A stretch of 64,000 bases of DNA from Acidobacteriota bacterium (GTDB lineage Bacteria > Acidobacteriota > Terriglobia > Terriglobales > Acidobacteriaceae): NCBI GenBank assembly GCA_013289795.1, contig JABCZH010000006.1, forward strand, positions 62,001 to 126,000, in the 5' to 3' direction. A program made the position numbers and the translations under genes. The notes beneath the pieces were generated by a model. The model saw nothing but the letters and a program-made list of their open reading frames with translations. It ran no database searches and was not told the DNA's origin. This document shows, one piece after another, positions 8,881-16,809 of this stretch. Position 1 is the first letter of the stretch. The number at the start of each line of letters is the position of its first letter.

Positions 8881-8994
8881 GGAAGCACACAGCCGTCGTC
8901 ATTCAGCATACCGCGAGGAGACTCCCCGGTGCTCAGCGCGGGTGAACACCGGGGTCCGAAAGCTGTGCTTCATGTGCTAACCAACGGGCTAAAT

Positions 8995-9603
8995 TCACGC
9001 GGCCACGGCGAAGCTTCGGGACGCCGCGGTCCTCGTTTTCAGAATCGCCGCCACCACCAGCCCCGCCACCAGGTAGCCAACGAACTCAATGCTCATGTAC
9101 GCAGTCGTGTAGCTAGTCGGAAATCCGTACCAGTTCCAGTAAGGAAGGTTGGTCGTAATCGCCGCCATGAGCGCGGCAATGATCACGAATCCTATCCGCG
9201 ACGCAAACGTCGGCAAACTGGTTTGCGCCAACAGCAGGGCCAGTAGCAAGGCCTCAGCCAGTTCGGTCAAGAATTCAGTCACCAGTTGACTCGGCGCTAG
9301 CGCCTTCGCTCCGGGCGGATGATAAATCAATATTCCCGACGGATTCGCCGCCAGCTTTTGCTCATACTGCTGCATGGCCGCATTTTCTTCCTGCCGAGTG
9401 GGGTTCGGTCCCAGGCCCATCCCGGGGAATGCGTAAAGACCGGAAGTCGTTCCCAATTGTGCCTGCATCCCGCTCAGCACCGCCTGCTCGTTTGGAATCT
9501 CCTTGATCCCAGTTCTTCCCAGCGGCAACGCGATATGCGCAATCGACGACCACACAAACATCGCGATGCCACCCAACACCCCTGCCAATAGAACCCGCTT
9601 CAT
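8995..9603 (-). CDS. Conserved four-helix membrane protein
   Basis: About 202 residues with hydrophobic segments near residues 1-25, 115-135, 140-162 and 168-190, so an integral inner-membrane protein is expected. The ATG ending at base 9603 was chosen because AGGAGG lies eight bases upstream; the frame is open nine codons further, but that extension contains the Shine-Dalgarno sequence itself. The first loop is long and contains GLGPNPTRQEENAAM, and the last membrane helices contain the aromatic run YWNWYGFPTSYT. No enzymatic motif was recognised and the function is unknown. It stands alone between the LysR/POTRA unit and the recombinase-like gene. Confidence 0.7.
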   Translation of the reverse strand: MKRVLLAGVLGGIAMFVWSSIAHIALPLGRTGIKEIPNEQAVLSGMQAQLGTTSGLYAFPGMGLGPNPTRQEENAAMQQYEQKLAANPSGILIYHPPGAKALAPSQLVTEFLTELAEALLLALLLAQTSLPTFASRIGFVIIAALMAAITTNLPYWNWYGFPTSYTTAYMSIEFVGYLVAGLVVAAILKTRTAASRSFAVAA

Positions 9604-9718
9604 AGGAATCGCCTCCTGTCGGTTGGACATTATGAGGTAGTGGAGGCTAATCTCAAAAGAAAAAACCGGGCCTCAGGCTGGGGGTTCAGCGACTCCAGTT
9701 ATCGATGTCGGTAAGCAG

Positions 9719-10162
9719 CTAGATCGGCAGCCCTTGTTTCCGCTCCCGGACCTGCTGCCGGCGTCGATGCCACTCCTCAGAAGAAAAGATCTTAGGCCCA
9801 GCTTCGATCAGGCGGGGCAGCATCTTGAACACCGATACCGGATTCCACTTCGATCCCTCCCGAGTCGCGTAGCCCCGGCGGTTGAGTTCCTGGGCGATCG
9901 AGGAATAAGGCCCATCCTGGATCATCAACTCCATCATCGTCACCAGAACTTTGGCCTCGTCGGGATCTTCTTGCAGACTCAAACAGTCATCACCGACGCG
10001 CAAACCATAAGGGGGATTTTCGACGCCGGGTGCGGCTTCCGAGCCAGGCACTTCGCGCTGCCACTCGATGGCCGTCGCCGTCCAGCCTTGCCGCTGAAAT
10101 TTCTCAATGTCTTCCAGACTCAGGGGACCAGAAACCGTTTGCCGGATACGGTCAGTTTGCAT
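9719..10162 (-). CDS. Recombinase-domain-like protein without catalytic domain
   Basis: A 147-residue protein. Its middle and C-terminal parts (PPYGLRVGDD, DEAKVLVTMMELM, SSIAQELNRRGYATREGSKW, PVSVFKML) follow the pattern of the DNA-binding recombinase region of large serine recombinases: substitute-next-copy linker, then a helix-turn-helix for choosing the right site. The N-terminal resolvase catalytic domain and its serine are missing. The ATG ending at 10162 is preferred; the frame runs 118 codons further upstream, but that part crosses a palindromic repeat and has no protein-like character. It may be a regulator derived from a recombinase, or a remnant. I recall similar short proteins from Acidobacteriota, which would favour a stable gene. 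Confidence 0.6.
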   Translation of the reverse strand: MQTDRIRQTVSGPLSLEDIEKFQRQGWTATAIEWQREVPGSEAAPGVENPPYGLRVGDDCLSLQEDPDEAKVLVTMMELMIQDGPYSSIAQELNRRGYATREGSKWNPVSVFKMLPRLIEAGPKIFSSEEWHRRRQQVRERKQGLPI

Positions 10163-10356
10163 ACCAGTAAGCCCTCCCAACGCCCGAAGCCACAGCCCAT
10201 CAAGTACCCGCCTGCAAGAATTCGACCACGCCATTCGTGCGCTAAGCGTTTTCTTTGGATGATGAACGATCCAGCCGCCTCGAATTCCCCTGTCCATTTG
10301 TGGGATTGAATGTCCGAAACCGGGGTTGAACTGGGCGCTCCCTAGCGAAAAGCATG

Positions 10357-10433
10357 AACCACAAAGGACACGAAGGTGCACGAAGTTTTCTTGGATGGGA
10401 TTCCCTTTGTGAACCTTTGTGTCCTTTGTGATT
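10357..10433. repeat. Palindromic intergenic repeat (hairpin family 1)
   Basis: Left arm AACCACAAAGGACACGAAGG pairs with right arm CCTTTGTGTCCTTTGTGATT over about 29 bases with a few mismatches, around a loop of about 20 bases. The arms are built of units about ten bases long (ACAAAGG, ACACGAAGG). Other members are at 18260, 23679, 36796, 47386 and 49550, and single arms at 51174, 53998 and 57193. It lies between the recombinase-like gene and the DUF2252 gene, in the 334-base gap that has no other content that I can identify. Confidence 0.75.
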
Positions 10434-10496
10434 GAAGCTTTCTCCGGCCCACGTTGACATTTATTGCCGTCAGTTCTATGTTTGCCCACCGGACGC

Positions 10497-11582
10497 ATGA
10501 ATATCGTCAAAGCCACTAGCCGCTACGAAACCTGGCTGGGCCAGCACACCACGCTGGTGAGGCCCGATCTTCGCCTCAAACACCAGCGCATGGCGGACTC
10601 GCCTTTCCCTTTTTTCCGCGCCACCTTCTATCGCTGGATGCAAATCTGGCCGGAGGTTTGTCCCGACCTCGCCAAAGCGCCACGGGTGCTCGCCGTCGGC
10701 GATCTTCACGTGGAGAACTTTGGCACTTGGCGTGATATCGAGGGCCGACTGGTTTGGGGCATCAACGATTTTGACGAAGCCGGAAATATGTCCTACACCA
10801 TCGACCTGGTGCGGTTGGCAACGAGCGCGCTGCTGGCCAGCACCGAGGGTCACCTGCGCCTCGAAACGAAAGACGCCTGCGCCGCTCTGCTGGATGGTTA
10901 CCGCGAATCCCTGGTCGAGAGCGGACGCCCCTTCGTCCTCGAAGAAGAACACAAATGGTTGCGCCTGATTGCTCTCAACGAACTGCGTGACCCCGTGCAC
11001 TTCTGGGCGAAGATGGACGCGTTGCCCAAGATCCCCGGAAAGCTTCCTCGCAAGCTGCGCGAATCGCTGGATCGCATGATGCCCGAACCCGGTATCGAGT
11101 ACCGCGCCGTGCGCCGGGTCGCGGGTTTGGGAAGTTTGGGGCATGTTCGGGTGGTGGCCATCGCAGAATGCCACGGCGGCAGAATCGCCCGCGAAGCCAA
11201 AGCTTTGACGCCCTCAGCCATTCACTGGGCCAGCGGGAAAACAGGGCAAACGGAAATCATGTATCAGACCATCCTCGACCGCGCCGTCCGCGATCCTGAT
11301 CCCTTTGCGCGGCTGCGCGGTTCCTGGGTCCTCCGCCGCCTCTCGCCGCACTGCTCGCGCATCGAGCTGGCGGTTTTACCCAGCAACCGCGATGAGATTC
11401 GTCTGCTCTTTGCCATGGGATGGGAGACTGCCAATATTCATCTGGGCACCAGCGGTGCGCGTCGAAGTATCAGCCGGCATCTGGACCGGCTGAAGCCGGT
11501 GGAGCTCTTGGCCGCCGCCAAAGACATGGCCAAAGCCGTCACCGAAGATTGGCGCGCCTGGAAAGAAGCCAAGGAAGTCTGA
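10497..11582 (+). CDS. DUF2252 family protein with kinase-like motifs
   Basis: A 361-residue DUF2252 protein. The segment AVGDLHVENFGTW followed by GINDFDEAG resembles the catalytic loop (HxDxxxxN-like) and the metal-binding DFD of aminoglycoside phosphotransferase/choline-kinase-like folds, and DUF2252 is generally placed near that superfamily. The substrate is unknown. The start is the ATG at 10497; an in-frame TTG eleven codons upstream is less convincing. There is no signal peptide or membrane segment, so it should be cytoplasmic. The downstream genes are convergent and unrelated. Confidence 0.75.
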   Translation: MNIVKATSRYETWLGQHTTLVRPDLRLKHQRMADSPFPFFRATFYRWMQIWPEVCPDLAKAPRVLAVGDLHVENFGTWRDIEGRLVWGINDFDEAGNMSYTIDLVRLATSALLASTEGHLRLETKDACAALLDGYRESLVESGRPFVLEEEHKWLRLIALNELRDPVHFWAKMDALPKIPGKLPRKLRESLDRMMPEPGIEYRAVRRVAGLGSLGHVRVVAIAECHGGRIAREAKALTPSAIHWASGKTGQTEIMYQTILDRAVRDPDPFARLRGSWVLRRLSPHCSRIELAVLPSNRDEIRLLFAMGWETANIHLGTSGARRSISRHLDRLKPVELLAAAKDMAKAVTEDWRAWKEAKEV

Positions 11583-11587
11583 GTCGC

Positions 11588-12097
11588 CTACGCAGGTCGA
11601 AGCAACCCAGCGGCCACGCAGTCCGACGAATCGAAGCGGGCGTCACTGGTGCTCTCGCGTTGCAGCGCCCGGGTCAGTTCGTCCAGAATAAGCTGCAGCG
11701 ACTCCGGACTCTCGTTGAGCAGCCGGCCCATGCTTTCGCGATGCACTGCCAATTCGCCGATCTGGCGTGCGCCTCGAATATCCGGTTCAGTCATCACGGG
11801 CAAGAAAGCCAGTGGCACGCGGCGTCCCAGCCCAACGGGACCTGCCGTGGTCGCGAACGGGAAGTCCAGGCTTCCTGTCGTCATCCAGTGGATCACCAAC
11901 TCTTCCACATGGGCCGGACAACACGCCCCATACATTCCCTGTCGCCCGGCGATTTCCTCTTGCCATTGCAGAATCTTCAGCTTGTCTTCGCAGTGGCTCT
12001 CGGTGACTAGAAACCACACCTGAGTGGGAGGTTTTTCTTCACCACAGATGGTACACGCTTGGATTTGCAGCTCGTACCGGGGAGCGTCACGCCTCAT
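11588..12097 (-). CDS. Conserved hypothetical protein with two Cys/His clusters
   Basis: 169 residues. Near the N-terminus are a CTICGE knuckle (residues about 15-20) and a second cluster GACCPAHVEELV, which together look like a zinc-binding site. The rest is helical, with no recognised domain. GGAGGA lies six bases before the chosen ATG at 12097. The start overlaps the end of the upstream gene by 11 bases, so translation is probably coupled. The neighbour is also a small protein with paired cysteines, which suggests that the two act together. No function can be assigned. Confidence 0.6.
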   Translation of the reverse strand: MRRDAPRYELQIQACTICGEEKPPTQVWFLVTESHCEDKLKILQWQEEIAGRQGMYGACCPAHVEELVIHWMTTGSLDFPFATTAGPVGLGRRVPLAFLPVMTEPDIRGARQIGELAVHRESMGRLLNESPESLQLILDELTRALQRESTSDARFDSSDCVAAGLLRPA

Positions 12098-12434
12098 TGG
12101 CTCCTCCACGTGCGCTCTGCATCCGGTCGTGGATTCCAAACGAGGGGGAGCCGGCAACTTCGCTCGTGCGCACCGAAGCTGCTGGCATCCTTCCCAGGGG
12201 CCGCGTCAGCGGTACAGCGACTACCCCTCGCTCTTGTTCAAACGACAATGTCAGCACCGGCGCACAGGAATCGCACAGCCAGTAGTGTTCGAGGTGGCGG
12301 AACAGCCTGCCTGTCCCGGCCCCATGGACGGAGAACGCAGCGTCGGCGACATCAACTTCCACCAGAAACAGCTTTCCCTCTTCCAGTTTGCGGAAGCGTC
12401 GGACGCATCCCGGATTGGCACAGTGGTCTAGCAT
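12087..12434 (-). CDS. Small Cys-rich conserved hypothetical protein
   Basis: 115 residues from the ATG ending at 12434, beginning MLDHCANPGCVRRFRKL and containing a second pair in WLCDSCAPVL. The CxxxxC...CxxC arrangement around a beta-rich middle (GKLFLVEV) is like small treble-clef or zinc-ribbon proteins. A longer reading (24 more codons upstream) has no family character. Its stop lies inside the next gene (11-base overlap), making a two-gene unit. The product is probably cytoplasmic; the role is unknown. Confidence 0.55.
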   Translation of the reverse strand: MLDHCANPGCVRRFRKLEEGKLFLVEVDVADAAFSVHGAGTGRLFRHLEHYWLCDSCAPVLTLSFEQERGVVAVPLTRPLGRMPAASVRTSEVAGSPSFGIHDRMQSARGGANEA

Positions 12435-12698
12435 CGGAGACAATCGCGTTGTGTGTGCGACTGCATGTCCAATGCCAGAGCGCCGGAAGTGGCAGCTGCG
12501 GCGCAAGCTATTGGGAATTCTTGAGCTTACCCTCCGTGCAGGAGTCTAATTCCGCCGCCTGCCGTGACGAAACCGCCCAAAACTGCCGAGAGTTCGGCAT
12601 CTTTACCGGGTCTACCCGAAAAATGGAAATTCCCGGTCGCCCACCGCTATCGTCTATCATCTTCTTGTGTGCCCAGCCTTTTATGACCCAAGCCTTTT

Positions 12699-13520
12699 AT
12701 GACTAAGACCGTCCTGATGTGTCCTCCGACCTTTTTCGACGTGCGCGAGGCCAAGAACCCATACATGGGCCAGGCCATCGATCGCAAGAAGGCCCAGCAG
12801 CAATGGGACGCTCTGCGGCGCTCGCTGGAAGACTCGGGGCTCAAGGTAGAGTTGATTAATCCGGTGAAAGACCTTGAAGACATGGTGTTTGCGGCCAATC
12901 AGGTTTTCGTCGGCCAAGCCCGGACCGGAGAAAAATTCATCGTTCCCAGCCACATGCGCTACCCCTCCCGCCACCAGGAAGTAGCCTTGTACGTCGACTG
13001 GTTTCGCGGCCGCGGATACCGGATCATCGATCTCGACCTGCGAGAAGAATATCTGGAAGGCCACGGCGATTTGCTCTGGCATCCCGACCGCTCCCGCATT
13101 TGGGCTGCCTACGGATTTCGCTCCACCCGCGGCGGCGTGGAGAAGTTTTCCGCCGCCATGGCAAACATGGGCTTTCCCGTCACGCCACTGCAACTGGTCG
13201 ACGCCCACTGCTATCACCTGGACACGAGCCTCTGCCCACTGAATAACGATGCCGCCCTCATTTATCCCGGAGGTTTCTCTCCCAAGTCTTTGGCCGCAAT
13301 TCGCTCCGGCTTCCCACGAATCCACGAACTGACCCGCGACGAGGCCTTACAATTCATGGGCAACGGCATCGTCGCCAACGGACGCTTCCTCACCCCACGC
13401 CTGAACGAACATCTGTCGCAGATCCTCGCCAAAGAAGGCCTGAGTCCGATTGTCGTGGACACTTCCGAGTTCGAGAAATCCGGCGGCAGCGCCTTCTGCA
13501 TGAAAGCGTTTCTGGATTAG
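12699..13520 (+). CDS. Amidinotransferase/DDAH-family hydrolase
   Basis: A 273-residue member of the guanidino-group modifying superfamily (dimethylargininase / arginine-deiminase-like beta/alpha propeller). FAANQVFVG carries the substrate-binding region, DAHCYHLDTSLCPL carries the catalytic histidine, and the nucleophilic cysteine lies close to the C-terminus in GGSAFCMKAF. Enzymes of this group hydrolyse arginine, methylarginine or citrulline side chains or transfer amidino groups, and the sequence does not tell which. It is the second guanidine-hydrolysing enzyme of the window after agmatine deiminase, 10 kb away. Upstream there is a short duplication (CCTTTTATGAC twice) at the start codon region. 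Confidence 0.8.
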   Translation: MTKTVLMCPPTFFDVREAKNPYMGQAIDRKKAQQQWDALRRSLEDSGLKVELINPVKDLEDMVFAANQVFVGQARTGEKFIVPSHMRYPSRHQEVALYVDWFRGRGYRIIDLDLREEYLEGHGDLLWHPDRSRIWAAYGFRSTRGGVEKFSAAMANMGFPVTPLQLVDAHCYHLDTSLCPLNNDAALIYPGGFSPKSLAAIRSGFPRIHELTRDEALQFMGNGIVANGRFLTPRLNEHLSQILAKEGLSPIVVDTSEFEKSGGSAFCMKAFLD

Positions 13521-13564
13521 ACGAACTCTTCACCAATCCCCTATCATGGGTTCGAGGCAATCCC

Positions 13565-13801
13565 ATGGCAGAACCTACTTATGAAGAATTGAAAGCTCGC
13601 TTGGCGGAACTGGAAAAGAGTCCCCGCCGCACCGGCAGTCTCGAATTCCGCGTCGGAGAAAAAGGTGGCGTGAGCGTGTACGGGTTGGGCCGTTTCCCCG
13701 TGACCCTATACTACGAGCAATGGCAGCGCCTGCTCGAGGCTTCCGAGAAACTCCGCGAGTTTCTGGAAGAGAACAAGTCGAAACTCAAACTCAAGGAATA
13801 G
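13565..13801 (+). CDS. Small conserved hypothetical protein (78 aa)
   Basis: A charged 78-residue protein with an N-terminal helix (TYEELKARLAELEK), a short beta segment (LEFRVGEKGGVSVYGLGRFPVTLYYEQW) and a C-terminal helix rich in K and E. The pattern resembles small proteins I recall in acidobacterial and related genomes, but the family is not named here. Its stop codon shares its last base with the proposed GTG start of the hydrolase gene downstream. No signal peptide. No function is proposed. Confidence 0.65.
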   Translation: MAEPTYEELKARLAELEKSPRRTGSLEFRVGEKGGVSVYGLGRFPVTLYYEQWQRLLEASEKLREFLEENKSKLKLKE

Positions 13802-14712
13802 TGCCCCAACTGAGAACTGAGAACAGGGAACTGATAACTGGGTTGAGATGGAATCCAACTCGCCGCGAAGCGTTGCGCTTCTTGGGCCTCGCCGCGCTCA
13901 GTGTGCCCTTGTCTTCTCTTGCCAAGGCATCTCAAATGTCCTCCGATTCTATCCTGACCCAGACGCCGCCTCCGGCCGACGCCCGCGTCGCCTACGGAAC
14001 CGATCCCAATCAATTCGGCGATATCCGCCTGCCCAAGGGCAAAGGCCCGTTCCCGCTGGTGATGAACATCCACGGCGGCTTCTGGAGAGCCAAATACGAT
14101 CTGGCCCACGCCGGGCACTTGTGCGCCGCGCTGACCGCGAAAGGCATTGCCACTTGGAATATTGAGTATCGCCGAGTCGGCAATCCGGGCGGCGGCTGGC
14201 CCGGCACGTTCGACGACGTGCGCAACGCGTATCGTTTCTCGCCTGAACTCGCCAAGCGTTATGGCCTCGACCCCAAGAAAGTCGTGGTCATGGGCCATTC
14301 CGCCGGCGCGCAGCTTGCACTTTGCCTGGTCGCACACGAGGCTTCCCTTAAGAAGGTCGTCTCACTCGCCGGAGTCGTCGATCTTCAGCAAGCCTGGGAA
14401 TTGCACCTCAGCAACAACGCCGTGGTCGAGTTTCTCGGCGGCAAACCCAGCCAAGTGACAGATCACTACCGCGAAGCCGATCCCACGCAACTCGCCATCG
14501 ACCATGCCACCACGCAATGGCTCATTCACGGCGCTGCCGACGACGTGGTTCCTTCCACCTTCAGTCGAAACTATGCCCAACAGAAAAAGAACAAAGGCGA
14601 AGACGTGCACTATCTGGAGATTTCCACTGCCGGACACTTCGATCTGATTGATCCCCATTCGCAGGCGTGGACCAAAGTCGAGGACACGGTCCTGCATCTG
14701 CTGGCCTCATAG
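13801..14712 (+). CDS. Exported alpha/beta hydrolase (esterase/lipase-like)
   Basis: An alpha/beta hydrolase of the carboxylesterase/dienelactone type, 303 residues from the GTG at 13801. The oxyanion-hole HGG (91-93), the nucleophile elbow GHSAG (serine about 167), the acidic residue in GAADDVVP and the histidine in AGHFDLI form the catalytic set. Near the N-terminus TRREALRFLGLAALS resembles a twin-arginine signal, so export in folded form is likely. The start is uncertain: GTG 13801 overlaps the previous stop, and a TTG at 13843 lies just before the RR motif. The longer ATG reading at 13720 would lie inside the preceding gene. The substrate is unknown. Confidence 0.75.
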   Translation: MPQLRTENRELITGLRWNPTRREALRFLGLAALSVPLSSLAKASQMSSDSILTQTPPPADARVAYGTDPNQFGDIRLPKGKGPFPLVMNIHGGFWRAKYDLAHAGHLCAALTAKGIATWNIEYRRVGNPGGGWPGTFDDVRNAYRFSPELAKRYGLDPKKVVVMGHSAGAQLALCLVAHEASLKKVVSLAGVVDLQQAWELHLSNNAVVEFLGGKPSQVTDHYREADPTQLAIDHATTQWLIHGAADDVVPSTFSRNYAQQKKNKGEDVHYLEISTAGHFDLIDPHSQAWTKVEDTVLHLLAS

Positions 14713-14794
14713 ACGCCGCACCCGGCCTGCCGATCGCGCCCATGACCTTGGTAATCTTCTCTCGCTCCGCCCGGACCAACATAATGAAGTGGCC

Positions 14795-15145
14795 ATGGCC
14801 GAGCAGCGTAAAAACAAACGCACCAAGATGGTTCTTCCGGTAAAGGTGTCGATTTCCGGCGCCACCCATCTCGCCCATACCTTCGACCTAACATACGTCG
14901 GCGCCCGGATTGGTGGCCTGCATGCCGAACTAAAAGCGGACCAGGTCGTGTCCCTGCAACGCGGCTCTAAGAAAGCCAACTTTCGCGTGGTCTGGGTGCA
15001 GCAAATCAGCCCCAACGAAGTTCAGGCCGGAGTGCAGGCGGTCGACATGCAAAGTAATTTCTGGGGCGTGGATCTCTCCGAGCAGGAAAAAGAAGGCCGC
15101 AACGTCGAAGCCCTCATGTCACTCATGTCCGCCAAAAAGGCCTAG
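14795..15145 (+). CDS. PilZ domain protein
   Basis: A 116-residue single-domain PilZ protein. The RxxxR cyclic-di-GMP motif is seen as RKNKR (R5, R9) and the second D/NxS/TxxG motif as DLTYVG at about residue 35-40. PilZ proteins bind cyclic di-GMP and alter motility, exopolysaccharide or surface behaviour through protein contacts. The start ATG at 14795 fits the domain; the frame upstream is open but overlaps the hydrolase in another frame. It is separated from the hydrolase stop by 82 bases. No cyclase or phosphodiesterase is encoded nearby. Confidence 0.8.
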   Translation: MAEQRKNKRTKMVLPVKVSISGATHLAHTFDLTYVGARIGGLHAELKADQVVSLQRGSKKANFRVVWVQQISPNEVQAGVQAVDMQSNFWGVDLSEQEKEGRNVEALMSLMSAKKA

Positions 15146-15455
15146 CAACCGCGTCACGACTGCCTCAATAGAGTTATGCCGCATCCACATCTTGGGGATC
15201 GTTGGCGCTCCCGACGAAGCACTGCATTGCGTGAAGTTTTATGCAAGTGCCTCCCCGGTATCTCGTTCATTTGCAACAACGGCTGTGGACTAAATTTGCA
15301 GCTTGACACGCTCAGGGGCGAGCCTATACTGGCCGTGCCACACTGACTAGCGTTCGCTTCGTCCCACAGCGCTGGTTGATGTTCCAATTCTCCACTTGTA
15401 AACGACGTTCTCACCTAGCCGTTTATTTCTGGACTGACCGCAGGACTAGAAAGTC
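15146..15455. other. Intergenic region, 310 bases
   Basis: No protein-like reading frame was found. Its main content is the promoter at 15303-15330 and a leader of about 120 bases to the propeller gene. No strong riboswitch-like fold was recognised by eye. Confidence 0.6.
15303..15330 (+). promoter_or_regulatory. Housekeeping sigma factor promoter for the propeller gene
   Basis: A full TTGACA box (15303-15308) and TATACT box (15325-15330) are separated by 16 bases, the best -35/-10 pair I could find in the window. The predicted start is near 15337, leaving a 120-base leader before the ATG at 15456. Confidence 0.6.
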
Positions 15456-16448
15456 ATGAAAACTCGAATCGTGATTGGCGTGTCGCTGATTGTCGTAGTG
15501 CTGACGATGGCGAACTTGTTCGTAAGCCATGCGCAGCAAGCAACTGGCGAACCGACGCAGCTAACCGGAAACGGTGCGCCGCCGCTGTCGAACCCGCTCA
15601 AAGTGGCGTTGCTGAAGTGGTACAACGCGAACAGGGTTCCCACGACGTTCCCTGTGGGCAACCAGCCTTACGGAGTGGCCTTCGACGGGCAGAATATCTG
15701 GACCGCGAACTTTGGCGACGGTACGGTGACCAAGCTCCGCGCGAATGACGGTCAAGTGCTGGGAACTTTCCAAGTCGGGATCGAGCCGTACGGCGTAACT
15801 TTCGACGGTGCCAATATTTGGGTGTCGAATGTCGGGGACGGCACGGTGGACAAGCTCCGCGCCAGCGACGGCAAGAACCTAGGCATTTTCAAGCTGAGCG
15901 TTCCTGCAACCTGGATGACGTTTGACGGAGCCGACATCTGGGTGCCAAATGGGTACAGCACGCTTACAAAACTCCGCGCGAGCGACGGCAAGAACCTGGG
16001 CAACTTCACGGTAGGCGTCGGGCCGATAGCGACCGCCTTTGACGGCGCAAACGTTTGGGTAACGAACAGCGGCGATGGGACGGTAGACAAGGTACGCGCG
16101 AGCGATGGCAAGATGTTGGGTACCTTCGCTGTGGGCTCTGGTTTAGCGGGTGTTGCCTTTGACGGCGCAAACATGTGGGTCGCCAGTGGTGGCAATGGGA
16201 CCGTTGTCAAGTTGCGAGCGAGTGACGGCGCTGTCCTGGGGATGTTCAACACGCCTATTTCGCCATATGGCATCGTGTTCGATGGCTGGAATATCTGGGT
16301 GACAGGCACTTACGTTTACGAGCTGCGGGCGAGCGATGGAGCGATCTTGGAGTTCTTTGGTCTTTTTACAAACACGATCGGTGCAGCGTTTGATGGCGCG
16401 AACGTGTGGATAGCTGGGCTCAGCGTCAACAAGGTAGGTAAGCTCTAG
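15456..16448 (+). CDS. Secreted seven-repeat beta-propeller protein
   Basis: A 330-residue protein with a Sec signal (TM-like segment to HAQQ at about residue 28) and seven repeats of about 40 residues. Each repeat carries FDGANIWV and a KLRASDGKNLG-like segment. They are YVTN/NHL/Vgb-type blades, so one seven-bladed propeller closes the ring. The last blade is cut short at the C-terminus (VNKVGKL), as in velcro-closed propellers. Such proteins bind ligands or other proteins in the periplasm or outside the cell. The repeats are very alike at DNA level too, which points to recent internal duplication. No catalytic residues were recognised. Confidence 0.8.
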   Translation: MKTRIVIGVSLIVVVLTMANLFVSHAQQATGEPTQLTGNGAPPLSNPLKVALLKWYNANRVPTTFPVGNQPYGVAFDGQNIWTANFGDGTVTKLRANDGQVLGTFQVGIEPYGVTFDGANIWVSNVGDGTVDKLRASDGKNLGIFKLSVPATWMTFDGADIWVPNGYSTLTKLRASDGKNLGNFTVGVGPIATAFDGANVWVTNSGDGTVDKVRASDGKMLGTFAVGSGLAGVAFDGANMWVASGGNGTVVKLRASDGAVLGMFNTPISPYGIVFDGWNIWVTGTYVYELRASDGAILEFFGLFTNTIGAAFDGANVWIAGLSVNKVGKL

Positions 16449-16497
16449 CATCAAACCGGAGAACTCTTTCGCGAAGTCAATTTAAGGAGGTAGTGCT

Positions 16498-16806
16498 ATG
16501 AAGAACGGCTTCGGGGGTTCTCTAGCGATTCAATGGTTTGTTTCGCAACTCTTTGCTTTTATGTTGCTCGGCCCGGCGCACGTTGCCGCTCAGACGATGT
16601 GTAGCGGCGGTACGGGCACGGCGTGTGTGCTGACTTGGCAGAATGACAATTGGCGCACCGGACAGAACCTGGACGAAACCTCCATCACCTATCAGTCTTT
16701 TGGCGGGTGGCCCACCTTTGCGTTTTGTGCAAAGGTGGTGAGCGAAACAAGTCGAAGAGATCAGCCTATCTGCGAAATCAATTCATACGCCAGTGCAGAG
16801 ATGTAG
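16498..16806 (+). pseudogene. Truncated secreted protein, cut by a palindromic repeat
   Basis: A strong AAGGAGG precedes the ATG. The product has a signal peptide (to VAAQ near residue 32) and then the segment LTWQNDNWRTGQNLDET. I recognise that segment as the opening of large secreted propeller/Ig-like proteins of Acidobacteriota. After TYQSFGG the protein-like pattern ends, and the coding sequence runs into a perfect ten-base hairpin (16712-16738) and then into unrelated residues before a stop. The most likely reading is a gene fragment of about 65 native codons, 5' end only. It could still be translated to a 102-residue secreted peptide. Confidence 0.5.
16712..16738. repeat. Short perfect hairpin inside the truncated gene
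   Basis: CCACCTTTGC and GCAAAGGTGG form a ten-base perfect stem around a GTTTTGT loop. It marks the point at which the coding sequence of the secreted protein loses family character. Confidence 0.6.
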
Positions 16807-16809
16807 GGC

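Noticed and set aside
13807-13842. Short tandem pattern of AACTGAGAACTGAGAAC type before the hydrolase signal
   Set aside because: It is a brief low-complexity stretch at a gene junction. It affects only the choice of start codon and shows no further structure.
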